From Methylococcales bacterium (lineage in GTDB: Bacteria; Pseudomonadota; Gammaproteobacteria; Methylococcales; Methylomonadaceae), in NCBI GenBank assembly GCA_028712795.1, contig JAQTPT010000009.1, positions 1-64,000 of the forward strand: 64,000 nt of DNA. Direction: 5' to 3'. The position numbers were made by a program, and so were the translations under genes. This document shows, piece after piece, positions 1 to 9,142 of the stretch (positions are counted from its first letter, which is position 1; each line of letters opens with the position of its first letter). A model generated the notes under the pieces. It was not told the origin of the DNA and did not search any database. It worked only from the letters and a program-made list of their open reading frames with translations.

Positions 1-462
1 AGTTCTTATTTCTCTTCTATCCAAAAAGATATTTGCTTATCTATTAAGCCTCACAAGTACTGCCGGGCTCGTCCAACAACCGGATAAGATTGTGGTTCGC
101 TACGCTCACACAATCTATCCTTATTCGATATATTTGTCCGGCATGGTACTCGGTTATAGCCTTTACGCTACTCAAGGGTATAACGATACCATAATATTCC
201 TGTAATTTTTGGTTTGTTTTTGTAGTCCGTTATCGCCTGCTAGGGGCAGAGTATCGGCTTTTTTGGATGTAGAAGGCTTTGGACAGATGGCCGGTGGTGC
301 TGATGATGTGGGTTTGACGGCCCTCCTTTTCAGTCGCATTTTTCTCAGGTTTCCGTCAATAGCAAGACTTTCTTCGAATCTGTCCGTGTGCGTTATGCCA
401 CTGTTGCGGTAGCCTCCAGCAACTGAGCTACCGTAGATATTTAAGCATTCGCGGAAATTCTA
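1..462. other. Non-coding start of window, no gene seen
   Basis: I see no convincing gene here. The one open frame (209-412, plus) has no recognisable composition or ribosome site. The stretch contains a hairpin repeat, listed separately. The region lies downstream of the minus-strand HerA-like gene and is probably its 3' flank. Confidence 0.5.
82..120. repeat. Intergenic hairpin, REP-like
   Basis: An inverted repeat pairs GGATAAGATTGTG with CACAATCTATCC through one bulged A, around the loop core TTCGCTACGCT. Loops of this kind are common in dispersed REP-like intergenic elements. There is no T-run, so it is not a classic intrinsic terminator. Only one copy is seen in the window. Confidence 0.45.
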
Positions 463-1908
463 TTATTTTCGGGAACCGCCCAATAACGATCCCATAATAC
501 CCCGGATAAGCTGCCGCCCTACCGCACTTCCTGCAGCGCGGGCCATGCTCTTTAACAATGTTTCACCAACACTTTGCCGGTTACTTGCTTTACTGTTATA
601 TTTTTCTATCTGGTGCTCGTCGGCCTGATTTTCAGTCTTTTTCTTGAGCAATTCATAGGCAGATTCCCGATCCACTTCTTGCTCATATCGTCCGTTAAAA
701 GGTGATCGCCGTATAATTTCATCGCGTTGTTGCGGGGTGACCGGGCCAATCTGAGACTCAGGCGGGCAAATGAAAACCCGTTGAACCGGCGCGGGGCTGC
801 CATCCTTGTGCAGCACGGAAACTAAAGCTTCCCCCGTCTTCAATTCCTGGATAGCGGCTTCTGTATTTATTTTTGGATTACTACGGAAAGTCGAGGCAAC
901 ACTTTTGACTACTTGTTGATCTTTGGGGGTGTAAGCCCTTAAGGCATGTTGAATTTTCAGGCCCAACTGACCCAGAATATTTTCCGGGATATCCAGCGGA
1001 CTCTGGCTTATGAAATACACGCCAACCCCTTTGGAGCGGATCAATCTGACGATTTGCTCTATTTTGTCCACTAACACCTTGGGTGCCTGATCAAAAAGCA
1101 GATGCGCTTCATCAAAAAACAACACCAGCTTGGGGCGATCGGCATCACCGACTTCAGGCAAGGTTTCGAATAAATCGGATAGCAACCAGAGTAAAAAAGT
1201 GGCATATAAGCGCGGTGATTTTGTAGTCAATTCGGTCGCATCAAGAATACTGATTACCCCATTACCTGAAAAATCAGTCTTGCGGAAATCTTCAAGTTGA
1301 ATGGCAGGTTCTCCAAAAAAGTGTTCCGCACCCTGCTCTTCGAGCACCAATAATTGTCTTTGGATTGCGCCAAGACTCGCACCAGCAATATTGCCATACT
1401 CTGCCTGCAATGCTTTAGAATCATCGCCCATCCACTGCAACATGGCGCGTAAATCTTTTAAATCCAACAGCAATAAGCCGTTTTCATCAGCAATCTTAAA
1501 ACAACTGTAAAGAACGCCCGTTTGTGTATCGTTCAATTCCAGCAGATTGCTGAGCAACAAAGGCCCCATTTCTGAAATGGTAGTGCGTACTGGATGTCCG
1601 GTTTTCCCAAAAATATCCCAGAAAACAGAGGGATTACCGTGATGCTGAAAATTAGTGATGCCAATCTGTTGAACACGCTCGGAAATCTTCTCATGTGGCT
1701 GTCCAGGTATAGTTATTCCCGACAAATCGCCTTTGATATCGGCTAAAAATACAGGGACACCTATTTTTGAAAAACCCTCTGCCAAAATTTGCAGGGTAAT
1801 CGTTTTACCCGTTCCAGTCGCGCCTGATATCATTCCATGCCGATTGCCCATGGCTGCATCCATAATGACTTGAGTGCCGTCATGGCCACCGATTAATATT
1901 TCTTGCAT
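463..1908 (-). CDS. HerA-like ATPase/helicase (DUF853, YjgR family)
   Basis: A 481-residue P-loop ATPase of the DUF853/YjgR group, related to HerA and FtsK translocases and usually annotated as a bacterial HerA-like helicase. The Walker A motif GATGTGKT lies near residue 30, preceded by the typical GGHDG start. The Walker B LVLFFDEAHLL lies in the middle, followed by an SQSPLDIP segment shared by the family. The length is close to the family norm of about 500. The start at 1908 has a good ribosome site (TAGGAGC) nine bases upstream. The C-terminus is lysine- and glycine-rich and ends in a small hydrophobic patch. The cellular role is not established; a DNA-translocating ATPase is inferred from the family. 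Confidence 0.9.
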   Translation of the reverse strand: MQEILIGGHDGTQVIMDAAMGNRHGMISGATGTGKTITLQILAEGFSKIGVPVFLADIKGDLSGITIPGQPHEKISERVQQIGITNFQHHGNPSVFWDIFGKTGHPVRTTISEMGPLLLSNLLELNDTQTGVLYSCFKIADENGLLLLDLKDLRAMLQWMGDDSKALQAEYGNIAGASLGAIQRQLLVLEEQGAEHFFGEPAIQLEDFRKTDFSGNGVISILDATELTTKSPRLYATFLLWLLSDLFETLPEVGDADRPKLVLFFDEAHLLFDQAPKVLVDKIEQIVRLIRSKGVGVYFISQSPLDIPENILGQLGLKIQHALRAYTPKDQQVVKSVASTFRSNPKINTEAAIQELKTGEALVSVLHKDGSPAPVQRVFICPPESQIGPVTPQQRDEIIRRSPFNGRYEQEVDRESAYELLKKKTENQADEHQIEKYNSKASNRQSVGETLLKSMARAAGSAVGRQLIRGIMGSLLGGSRK

Positions 1909-2208
1909 CTTAAATGCTCCTAATCAGATAAAGATTGTTTTAAGCTTAAGTTAAAGAATTAACAGACCGATTGTGAATAAACCACTCAGGCTTAACGGGC
2001 TGGTTAAGAAAGGCTTTTGGCGTCATTCCAATTTATGTCAACCTGGTACAGAACACCCTTGCAAAAGCCCCTCTTTCGATACATGCTAAATTTGAAGAAA
2101 ACGGTTATTTTTTACCACCCAATGGGCAAAAACGGGTTCAATCACGCTATATACAGAAGGATAGATCTCATGAATATCTTTGAGCTCAGGCCTGTTAGGC
2201 GGCTAAAG
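1909..2208. other. Intergenic region upstream of the HerA-like gene
   Basis: About 300 bases hold the HerA-like gene's ribosome site at the left edge. No other recognisable gene is present; a plus-strand open frame at 2017-2286 is not protein-like. The promoter of the minus-strand gene should lie here, but I could not fix its boxes. Confidence 0.4.
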
Positions 2209-2373
2209 TCACTTGTGGACAGTTGGATTGAGAGCGCCACCCGCACTGTGCGCAACCAAGCCTGTAAAGAAAATGCCGCTTGCTAAAAGTGACATAACAA
2301 GCAAGGCAATGCCTAAACCAACAACCTGAATAAATTTTTTAACGAAACCGTCTGTTTTTTTATATTTGTTCAT
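2209..2373 (-). CDS. Small single-TM hypothetical protein
   Basis: A 54-residue reading frame from the internal ATG at 2373 (an upstream in-frame ATG at 2406 is possible). It has a basic N-terminus (MNKYKK) and one strongly hydrophobic helix, about residues 14-38, ending in a short polar tail. This composition suggests a small inner-membrane protein. I do not recognise a family and there is no strong ribosome site, so it may be a small real gene or chance. Confidence 0.4.
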   Translation of the reverse strand: MNKYKKTDGFVKKFIQVVGLGIALLVMSLLASGIFFTGLVAHSAGGALNPTVHK

Positions 2374-2482
2374 TAAAATGTTTAGCTCAAGCAATTTCAG
2401 AGACATTAACGAACGCTGATTTTAGCTTACAAGTTTTTAATGGCGGTATTGATCCGCAAACAGTATTAGAGAAATCATACAG

Positions 2483-2986
2483 TTATTTTCTATCATCTGG
2501 TATATATGGCATAAGTCCTTTTTCAAAAGCTATTTCTTGCACTTCTCTTGGCATGCGTCGAACATCCACCAGCATACCGTTGACCAATAGCATCCAGGCC
2601 ATCGGGTTGCTTTGTAGCCTGCTGGGTAATGACCAATTCGGATCCATTTGATACATCCCCAACATATCACGAACGGCTTTTGATTTTGCCTGTCCCGTGC
2701 TTTCACTTACGCCGAATTTTTTATACAACTCACCGGTTTTAATATGAGGCGCCTGGCTTTTATCAAATACAAAATTCACGGATCCAATTGCATGGGTTAT
2801 CCCTCATGCCCAGGTGCTTGCTTTCCGAGTTGCCATTGGAGAGGGACGATTTCTGCAGAGTGCGGCAACCCCATAACGTATCAATTGGGCATATTCCTCG
2901 TTTAGATTGTCCCTAGATTCAACGACCGCCCAATATTTTTCCTGCATGAGTTTCGGAACATTCTCCGATTTTGTCGTCTGTGCCAT
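2483..2986 (-). pseudogene. DUF6398-type protein split by an in-frame TGA
   Basis: Two reading frames, 2804-2986 and 2483-2779, lie in the same frame separated by a TGA at 2804-2806. Joined, they read like one DUF6398-family protein of about 165 residues: VPKLMQEKY, NEEYAQL, CRNRPSP, TWA-stop-GI, NFVFDKSQ, then a C-terminal half ending GLMPYIPDD. From memory of the family, the stop falls at a small-residue or Cys position after TWA. The N-terminal half also looks a few residues shorter than usual between VVES and NEEYAQL. This favours a decaying gene over recoding. The function of the family is not known to me. The second half could still be translated from its GTG at 2779. Confidence 0.65.
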
Positions 2987-3063
2987 TGATGCTCACCACT
3001 ATATGATGAAAAATCAAACTTATAAACGATCTAATAATGCCTGTTTGATACCTTTTTAATTGC

Positions 3064-4161
3064 CTAATTAATCGCCAACATATTATCCAATGCCCGCTTG
3101 GCCAGTCTTGCCTCTTCAACAGGCACTGAAATCTGATTAATCACCTGTCCCGCCGCCAGATTTTCCAGTACCCAAGCCAAATGCTGTGGGTCGGTTCTGA
3201 ACATGGTTGAACACATGCACAGTGTCGGCGACATAAAATGGACATTTTTGCCCTGAGCTTTGCATTCTTCATGCAAGCGATTGACCAAATTTAATTCCGT
3301 CGCAACAAGCCAGCGAGTATTGGGTTCGGCTTCACGAACGGTTTTTAGAATATATTCAGTTGATCCAACATAATCGGCTTTTTCACACACTTCAAAACAG
3401 GCTTCCGGGTGTGAAATTACTTTGGTTTCCGGGTAACGTTCAAGAAAATTATCTATCTGTTCGGGCTTAAAAACTTGGTGGACGGAACAATAGCCGTTCC
3501 AGAGAATGATTTTGGCATTGCGGATTTGTTCTTGAGTCAAGCCGCCCATGGGTTTATTAAAATCCCAGGTAACCATCTCTTCCAGAGGAATCCCCATGCG
3601 GTAACCGGTATTACGCCCTAAATGCTGGTCCGGAAAAAACAGCACCTTCGATCGCTTGGCGAAACTCCATTCCAGTATTTTTTGAGCATTGGATGAAGTA
3701 CAGACTATACCATCATGCTTGCCGCAAAACGCTTTCAAATCGGCGGCAGAATTGATGTAAGTGACAGGTGTCACTTCATTTTCAACATCGATGATTTGTG
3801 CCAATTCCTGCCAGCATTTCTGAACCTTTATCAAATTCGCCATGTCCGCCATTGAGCAGCCCGCCGCCAAATCAGGCAAGATGGCTATTTGTTCCGGACG
3901 AGACAATATATCGGCGACTTCCGCCATGAAATGCACGCCGCAAAACACGATGTATTCAGCCTCCGATTGCGCGGCATCTCTGGACAATTTTAAGGAATCT
4001 CCAGTGAAATCGGCATGTTTAAAAACTTCATCGCGTTGATAGTGGTGTCCGAGTATTACACAACGCCTGCCCAGTTTGGCTTTGGCGGCAATAATGCGGG
4101 CATCGCATTCTTCATCATCGAGCAATGCGTAATCTTGAATGGGGAAGGGTGTTGAAGTCAT
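3064..4161 (-). CDS. nadA: Quinolinate synthase NadA
   Basis: Quinolinate synthase condenses iminoaspartate with dihydroxyacetone phosphate to make quinolinate, the NAD precursor, using a [4Fe-4S] cluster. Family landmarks are present in order: LGHHYQRDEV near the start, CGVHFMAEVADIL with the first cluster Cys, VCTSSNA with a second Cys, SHPEACFEVC, and the C-terminal MSPTLCMCSTM with the last cluster Cys. I chose the ATG at 4161 (365 residues, MTSTPFP); longer starts at 4218 and 4185 are possible and no ribosome site decides. No other NAD-synthesis gene is adjacent, so it appears to be a stand-alone unit. Confidence 0.93.
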   Translation of the reverse strand: MTSTPFPIQDYALLDDEECDARIIAAKAKLGRRCVILGHHYQRDEVFKHADFTGDSLKLSRDAAQSEAEYIVFCGVHFMAEVADILSRPEQIAILPDLAAGCSMADMANLIKVQKCWQELAQIIDVENEVTPVTYINSAADLKAFCGKHDGIVCTSSNAQKILEWSFAKRSKVLFFPDQHLGRNTGYRMGIPLEEMVTWDFNKPMGGLTQEQIRNAKIILWNGYCSVHQVFKPEQIDNFLERYPETKVISHPEACFEVCEKADYVGSTEYILKTVREAEPNTRWLVATELNLVNRLHEECKAQGKNVHFMSPTLCMCSTMFRTDPQHLAWVLENLAAGQVINQISVPVEEARLAKRALDNMLAIN

Positions 4162-4277
4162 ATTTTTACCATTATTGACAGGCATTAAAAGGTCTGGAGG
4201 TTTAAGTTTCTGCCACATTCAAATCCAAGGCAATATATTTGCCTGTGAATGCCCCATAAATTGGTCGTTTAACGTGT

Positions 4278-4634
4278 TCATGACGTTAGACGTGCAATAA
4301 CCGGTGGCAATTTTTTGGGTGCCTTGATACGCAATTGCTTGTTGATATTCATGCGCCCAAAGACAACGGCAATATCAGCTACAGCAACGTCAAACTCCTT
4401 GGCTAAAAAGCGCACCATGTGATCAGTTGCCCTGCCAGCACGCGGCGCTTCTGTAACACTGATTTTGAGTTGGTTACCCTTAACCTTACCAATTGCATCC
4501 TGTTTTGCGCCGGGCGTACCCAGCACATTCAGAATCAGTGTATCGCCATCCCATGCAAAAAAAGAACTCATTTTTTTTGGATTGGCCGATAAATTCTTGG
4601 CTGTTTTTTCTATGCCCGTTTTTTTTATCGCCAT
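4278..4634 (-). CDS. DUF167 (YggU-family) protein
   Basis: A 118-residue small protein of the DUF167/YggU family, which has an alpha-beta fold and no assigned biochemical role. The signature is clear: GAKQDAIGKVKGNQLKISVTEAP, followed by GRATDHMVRFLAKEFDVAVADIAVVFG, then the conserved ending IKAPKKLP. The N-terminal 25 residues are basic and probably disordered. It lies between nadA and aspS on the same strand with its own gaps, so an operon is not certain. Confidence 0.85.
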   Translation of the reverse strand: MAIKKTGIEKTAKNLSANPKKMSSFFAWDGDTLILNVLGTPGAKQDAIGKVKGNQLKISVTEAPRAGRATDHMVRFLAKEFDVAVADIAVVFGRMNINKQLRIKAPKKLPPVIARLTS

Positions 4635-4712
4635 AATTCCAATTTTACTTTATTCTTACCTGCATGTTAGTCGTCGGGTTAGGCGATAGCCGTATCACAA
4701 CATGCTACACAT

Positions 4713-6506
4713 TTAATCCTGCTTAACCTTCTCTTTCCCTGCGGGTTTAATCAACCGAATCCCCAGCTCTTTCAATTGCTCATCGGTAACAACTGCAGGC
4801 GCACTGACCAATGGACAGGCGGCTGATTGGGTTTTGGGGAAGGCTATCACATCACGAATAGACGTTGAACCTGTCATCAACATAACCAAACGATCCAAGC
4901 CAAACGCCAAGCCACCATGCGGAGGTGCGCCGTATTTCAGAGCATCCAACAGGAAGCCGAATTTTTCTCTGGCTTCTTCTTCGCCAATGCCTAAAATTCC
5001 AAACACGGTTTGTTGCATGGACGTGCGGTTGATACGGATTGAGCCTCCGCCTACTTCCGTGCCGTTCAAGACCAAGTCGTAAGCGCGTGATAACGCAGCC
5101 CCGGGATTGGCCACCAAGTCTTCGACCGAACAACTGGGCGCGGTGAAAGGATGATGAATGGCATTAAAGCGGCCGCTTTTCTCGTCCCAGTCAAACATCG
5201 GGAAATCAACCACCCAAACAGGCTTCCATTCACCGGACAGCAAGTTAAGGTCGTGCCCCAACTTAACACGCAATGCACCCATTGCCTCATTAACGATACT
5301 GGCCTTGTCCGCGCCAAAGAATAGCAAATCTCCGTTTTGTGCGCCGGTTTTAGTCAGCACGCTGTCCCAAACTGCTTTGGGGGCAAACTTAACGATTGGG
5401 GATTGCAAGCCCTCAAGTCCGGCAGTCAGGTCATTGACCTTAATATAAGCCAAGCCCTTCGCGCCATAAATACTTACAAACTTGGTAAGGTCATCAATGT
5501 CTTTACGGCTTAAATCACCCGCATTTGGCACACGCATGGCCACTACGCGACCTTTCGGATCATTCGCGGGCGCTGAGAAAACTTTAAAATCGACTTCTTT
5601 CATATCCTCGGCAATATCGACCAGCTCCAGCGGAATCCGCAAATCAGGGCGGTCAATACCGTAGCGCGACACGGCTTCCTGGTAACTCATACGTGGAAAT
5701 TTGGCGTCCAGCTCGACATTAATCACTTTCGCGAATAATTGACGAATCATTTCTTCCATGACTTCCATGATTTCGTTTTCATCCATGAAGGAGGTTTCTA
5801 TATCCAATTGAGTAAATTCGGGCTGTCTGTCAGCACGCAAATCTTCGTCGCGGAAACAACGCACGACCTGGTAATATCTATCCATGCCTGCAATCATCAA
5901 CATTTGTTTATAAAGTTGGGGCGATTGCGGCAGGGCAAAGAAAGCGTTTTCATGAGTACGGCTGGGGACGATGTAATCACGGGCGCCTTCGGGCGTGGCT
6001 TTGGTCAAATAAGGCGTTTCTATTTCAAAAAACTCGTTATCATCCAGGAAGTTTCTTAAAACCCGCGTGACATCCCGGCGGACTTTCATTTTTTCCTGCA
6101 TCGCCGTCCGGCGCAAATCAATATAACGATAACGCAAACGCAGCTCTTCGTTGACTTCTATATCGCTTTCAACCGGAAACGGCGGGGTTTCGGATTCGTT
6201 CAGTACCTCAATAGCCTTGGCCAGTATTTCAATCGCGCCGGAGTGCATGTTGGCGTTGATTGTTCCTGCCGGACGGTCACGGACAAGGCCCGTTACTTTT
6301 AATACATATTCACTGCGGACATGTTCTGCAATAGCAAAAGTTTCGGCTACGTCGGGATCAACCACGACTTGCACCAAACCGGCACGGTCTCTAAGATCGA
6401 TAAAAATTACACCGCCGTGGTCGCGTCGTCTATGCACCCAACCGCAGATTGAAACGGTTTCGCCTAGCTGTTGTGTATTTAATTCTCCGCACTTGTGAGT
6501 ACGCAT
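4713..6506 (-). CDS. aspS: Aspartyl-tRNA synthetase
   Basis: Class II aminoacyl-tRNA synthetase that charges tRNA-Asp; at 597 residues it matches the bacterial type with the GAD insertion. It starts [10 protein letters not shown] with the OB-fold anticodon-binding domain ([23 protein letters not shown]). Motif 2 appears as [19 protein letters not shown] and motif 3 as [12 protein letters not shown] near the C-terminus, followed by IRDVIAFPK. The start has an AGGGA ribosome site. fmdB lies upstream on the same strand about 100 bases away; the fmdB-aspS pairing is widespread in gammaproteobacteria and suggests co-transcription. Confidence 0.97.
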   Translation of the reverse strand: MRTHKCGELNTQQLGETVSICGWVHRRRDHGGVIFIDLRDRAGLVQVVVDPDVAETFAIAEHVRSEYVLKVTGLVRDRPAGTINANMHSGAIEILAKAIEVLNESETPPFPVESDIEVNEELRLRYRYIDLRRTAMQEKMKVRRDVTRVLRNFLDDNEFFEIETPYLTKATPEGARDYIVPSRTHENAFFALPQSPQLYKQMLMIAGMDRYYQVVRCFRDEDLRADRQPEFTQLDIETSFMDENEIMEVMEEMIRQLFAKVINVELDAKFPRMSYQEAVSRYGIDRPDLRIPLELVDIAEDMKEVDFKVFSAPANDPKGRVVAMRVPNAGDLSRKDIDDLTKFVSIYGAKGLAYIKVNDLTAGLEGLQSPIVKFAPKAVWDSVLTKTGAQNGDLLFFGADKASIVNEAMGALRVKLGHDLNLLSGEWKPVWVVDFPMFDWDEKSGRFNAIHHPFTAPSCSVEDLVANPGAALSRAYDLVLNGTEVGGGSIRINRTSMQQTVFGILGIGEEEAREKFGFLLDALKYGAPPHGGLAFGLDRLVMLMTGSTSIRDVIAFPKTQSAACPLVSAPAVVTDEQLKELGIRLIKPAGKEKVKQD

Positions 6507-6606
6507 AGATTTTCCCTGTGTATTTTAAAAAAGTTGTTTATTGTGAGACAAAAAACGCCAAGCGCAAGGCAAAATCAAGAGCTGATTTGGTCTTGCGACG
6601 GCTTCA

Positions 6607-6885
6607 TTAACTGCTTTTACAGCCGTCAGCAGGACAACTGCTGGCTTTTGGAGCAGTGCTAACCGGAGTTGGCGAGGCTTCGCCTGCAACATTTTTCTTG
6701 GCTCCGCTCTTAAAGTCGGTTTCGTACCAGCCACTGCCTTTTAACCGGAATCCGGCGGCAGAGATTTTTTTCATTAGCTCAGGCTTCGTGCAAGCCGGGC
6801 AGATAAGTATGGGGTCAGCGCCCAGTTTTTGTAACGCTTCGTGTTCATGACCACAAGATTGGCATTGATATTCGTAAATTGGCAT
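6607..6885 (-). CDS. FmdB-family zinc-ribbon protein
   Basis: A 92-residue putative regulatory protein of the FmdB/CxxC_CxxC_SSSS family. It begins MPIYEYQCQSCGHEHEALQK and carries the second Cys pair in CPACTKPELMKKISAAGFRLKGSGWYETDF, all typical. The C-terminus is a low-complexity Ala/Ser/Pro tail with a final cysteine. I chose the ATG at 6885, which has GGAG at a good distance, rather than the upstream in-frame codon at 6903. Upstream of aspS and probably in one transcript with it. The function in the cell is not proven. Confidence 0.88.
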   Translation of the reverse strand: MPIYEYQCQSCGHEHEALQKLGADPILICPACTKPELMKKISAAGFRLKGSGWYETDFKSGAKKNVAGEASPTPVSTAPKASSCPADGCKSS

Positions 6886-6991
6886 TAACCACTCCGATAA
6901 CAAAAAATAATAACTACAATAGGGACTGAATTTAGCTTTTCCAAGTGCTTACTATAGAATAACCGTCCATTTTACAGATTCACCGCCAACA

Positions 6992-8023
6992 ATGAAATTA
7001 TTAACCATAACCCGCCCCGATGACTGGCACCTGCATGTGCGAAACGGCGCTGTTTTAAAAACCGTGTTGCCGCATACTTCCCGCCAATTTGCACGCGCCA
7101 TTATCATGCCTAATCTTAAGCCTCCCGTGACTACCGTGGCTCAAGCGCTGTTGTACCGGGAAGAGATTTTGCAAGCGGTGCCTGCCGATGTGGATTTTAC
7201 ACCCTTGATGACGCTGTATTTGACGGGTTCAACTACAGTGGCTGAAATCAAAAAAGCAGCCGAGTCTGATCATATCCATGCGTTTAAGTTGTATCCGGCG
7301 GGCGCTACAACCCATTCGGATTCTGGCGTTTCCGATATAAAAGCTATTTATTTTCTACTGGCGGCGATGGAAAAGCAGGACATTCCCTTACTGATTCATG
7401 GGGAAGTTACCGGCGAACACTATGATATCTTTGACCGTGAACGCGTGTTTGTTGACACCACATTGTCCGATATTGCGGATAAATTCCCCGCCTTACGGAT
7501 TGTGGTCGAACATGTCACCACCTCAGAAGCCGTTCAGTTTGTGCAAGCGGCCGGAGCCAATATTGCCGCCACCATCACGCCCCAGCATCTCCTGTTTAAC
7601 CGCAATGCCATACTCGCAGGCGGTATACGACCCCATTATTATTGCTTGCCGATACTTAAGCGCGAACCGCACCGCCTGGCCTTGGTTAGAGCCGCGACCA
7701 GTGGCAACTCAAAATTCTTTTTAGGTACAGACAGCGCGCCGCACCTGACGTCATTAAAAGAATCCGCGTGTGGTTGCGCAGGCTGTTACAGCGCTCACGC
7801 CGCATTGGAACTTTATGCGGAAGCATTTGAACGGGCAGGCGCATTGGACAAACTGGAAGGCTTCGCCAGTTTTTATGGCGCTGATTTTTACCGCTTACCC
7901 CGAAATTCAGGCACCGTTACATTAGAAAAAACCACCTGGAAAATTCCATCCAGTTACGGGGAAACCGGCAATACCATCACGCCGCTCAAAGCGGGTGAAG
8001 AGCTAAGTTGGAAAATGCTGTAG
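6992..8023 (+). CDS. pyrC: Dihydroorotase (type II)
   Basis: Zinc-dependent dihydroorotase of the de novo pyrimidine pathway, cyclising carbamoyl aspartate to dihydroorotate. The 343-residue length fits the short class II enzymes of gammaproteobacteria. Metal ligands are visible: DDWHLHVRNG at the N-terminus, the FKLYPAGATTHS segment with the carbamylated lysine, LLIHGEV, VVEHVTT, and the catalytic Asp in FLGTDSAPH. It is divergent from fmdB-aspS across a gap of about 105 bases that must hold both promoters. Its stop codon lies inside a palindromic repeat. Confidence 0.95.
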   Translation: MKLLTITRPDDWHLHVRNGAVLKTVLPHTSRQFARAIIMPNLKPPVTTVAQALLYREEILQAVPADVDFTPLMTLYLTGSTTVAEIKKAAESDHIHAFKLYPAGATTHSDSGVSDIKAIYFLLAAMEKQDIPLLIHGEVTGEHYDIFDRERVFVDTTLSDIADKFPALRIVVEHVTTSEAVQFVQAAGANIAATITPQHLLFNRNAILAGGIRPHYYCLPILKREPHRLALVRAATSGNSKFFLGTDSAPHLTSLKESACGCAGCYSAHAALELYAEAFERAGALDKLEGFASFYGADFYRLPRNSGTVTLEKTTWKIPSSYGETGNTITPLKAGEELSWKML

Positions 8024-8047
8024 AGACGCAAAATATTGCGTCTCTAC
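8020..8047. repeat. Palindromic repeat at the pyrC 3' end
   Basis: GTAGAGACGCAA is followed after four bases (AATA) by its exact reverse complement, a perfect 12-bp stem. The pyrC stop codon TAG is part of the left arm. Similar hairpins built on GAGACGC are known as dispersed repeats in other bacteria. No T-run follows, so termination is possible but not indicated. Confidence 0.7.
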
Positions 8048-8104
8048 GCCCAAGATGGCGTAACATGATTTATTTTTCGACACCTTTGGATTGAACCCGA
8101 CATA

Positions 8105-8737
8105 ATGGAAACACCTGCAATTCCTTTAGCTCAACGCTTTAGAGGCTACCTCCCTGTAATCGTCGACATTGAAACATCCGGGTTTAACCCCAAAAAAAAT
8201 GCCTTACTGGAAATTGCTGCCGTTATTGTTGAGTTTAACAGTAACCATGATTTGGAAATCACCGAACGTTATACAACCCATGTTGTCCCCTTTAAAAATG
8301 CCGAACTGGATGCTGCCGCCCTCAAGTTCAACGGTATCGATCCTCACCATCCTTTCCGCATGGCCATTGATGAAAAAGATGCACTGGACATGCTCTTTAA
8401 ACCCATTAGACATGCCGTAAAGCGCAACAATTGCACACGGGCGATTCTGGTGGGCCATAATCCCGCATTTGACATCGGCTTCTTAAATGCCGCCATCCAG
8501 CGGACTCAAATAAAACGCAGCCCTTTCCATCCGTTCAGCACCTTCGATACAGCCACACTTGGGGGATTAGCTTATCAACAGACGGTACTGGCAAAAATTG
8601 CCCAGACTGCGGGTCTGGAATGGGACAACGACAAAGCGCATTCGGCGTTATATGATGCTGAAATGACCGCAGAGTTGTTTTGTATGATAGTAAACCGCTG
8701 GCGCTCTTTGAGTGAGCAACAGATTACAATCAATTAA
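8105..8737 (+). CDS. rnt: Ribonuclease T
   Basis: DEDDh 3'-5' exoribonuclease that trims the 3' ends of tRNA and other stable RNAs. The 210-residue length matches RNase T. Exo motifs are present: FRGYLPVIVDIETSGFNPKKNALLEIAAV (Exo I with DxE), LVGHNPAFDIGFLNAAI (Exo II), and HSALYDAEMTAELF (Exo III with the catalytic His and Asp). It follows pyrC in the same direction with an 81-base gap containing the palindrome. Confidence 0.95.
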   Translation: METPAIPLAQRFRGYLPVIVDIETSGFNPKKNALLEIAAVIVEFNSNHDLEITERYTTHVVPFKNAELDAAALKFNGIDPHHPFRMAIDEKDALDMLFKPIRHAVKRNNCTRAILVGHNPAFDIGFLNAAIQRTQIKRSPFHPFSTFDTATLGGLAYQQTVLAKIAQTAGLEWDNDKAHSALYDAEMTAELFCMIVNRWRSLSEQQITIN

Positions 8738-9142
8738 TTAATGAACTCTATTGGAAAAGATTATATTGTGCACCACCTGACTCTGCCATTCTGTGGCTTG
8801 TCCATTGTCCAGGATATTGATTAAAATCAGTCATGCTTCTTTTTGGTGTTGACACACGACAACCCTGCAGGCTATTTTAACGAAATGAGAATTCTCAATT
8901 AACAGACCGTATTATGACCACCTTGACATTTTACGGAGTGATAAAAGCATCTACATGACCGTTAAGTTGGTGTAGTTGAATTTCCTGTCTATACTGCTTT
9001 TTTTCCAGTGAATCTGGCAAGCGTTACCGCGCAAATGCCTCTGAATCCATGAAACCGGTTTCCGAATAATTAGGAGGCTATCCTAATCAGCGCAATCATT
9101 CGGACACACAACAAAAATAAGCTATTTTTGAGAAAAACTACT
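8738..9142. other. Intergenic region, no gene seen
   Basis: About 400 bases between rnt and the HAD phosphatase. I find no protein-like frame, tRNA or clear terminator. It presumably holds the rnt terminator and the promoter for the HAD-dhaK direction. Confidence 0.4.

Noticed and set aside
209..412. Open frame at the left edge
   Set aside because: No ribosome site, no protein-like pattern; it lies in intergenic DNA with a hairpin repeat.
2017..2286. Plus-strand 89-codon frame
   Set aside because: Overlaps a more plausible small membrane protein on the other strand and has random-like composition.
2804..2806. Selenocysteine codon in the DUF6398 gene
   Set aside because: No supporting hairpin was recognised and the N-terminal half also seems shortened; kept only as a low-interest alternative.
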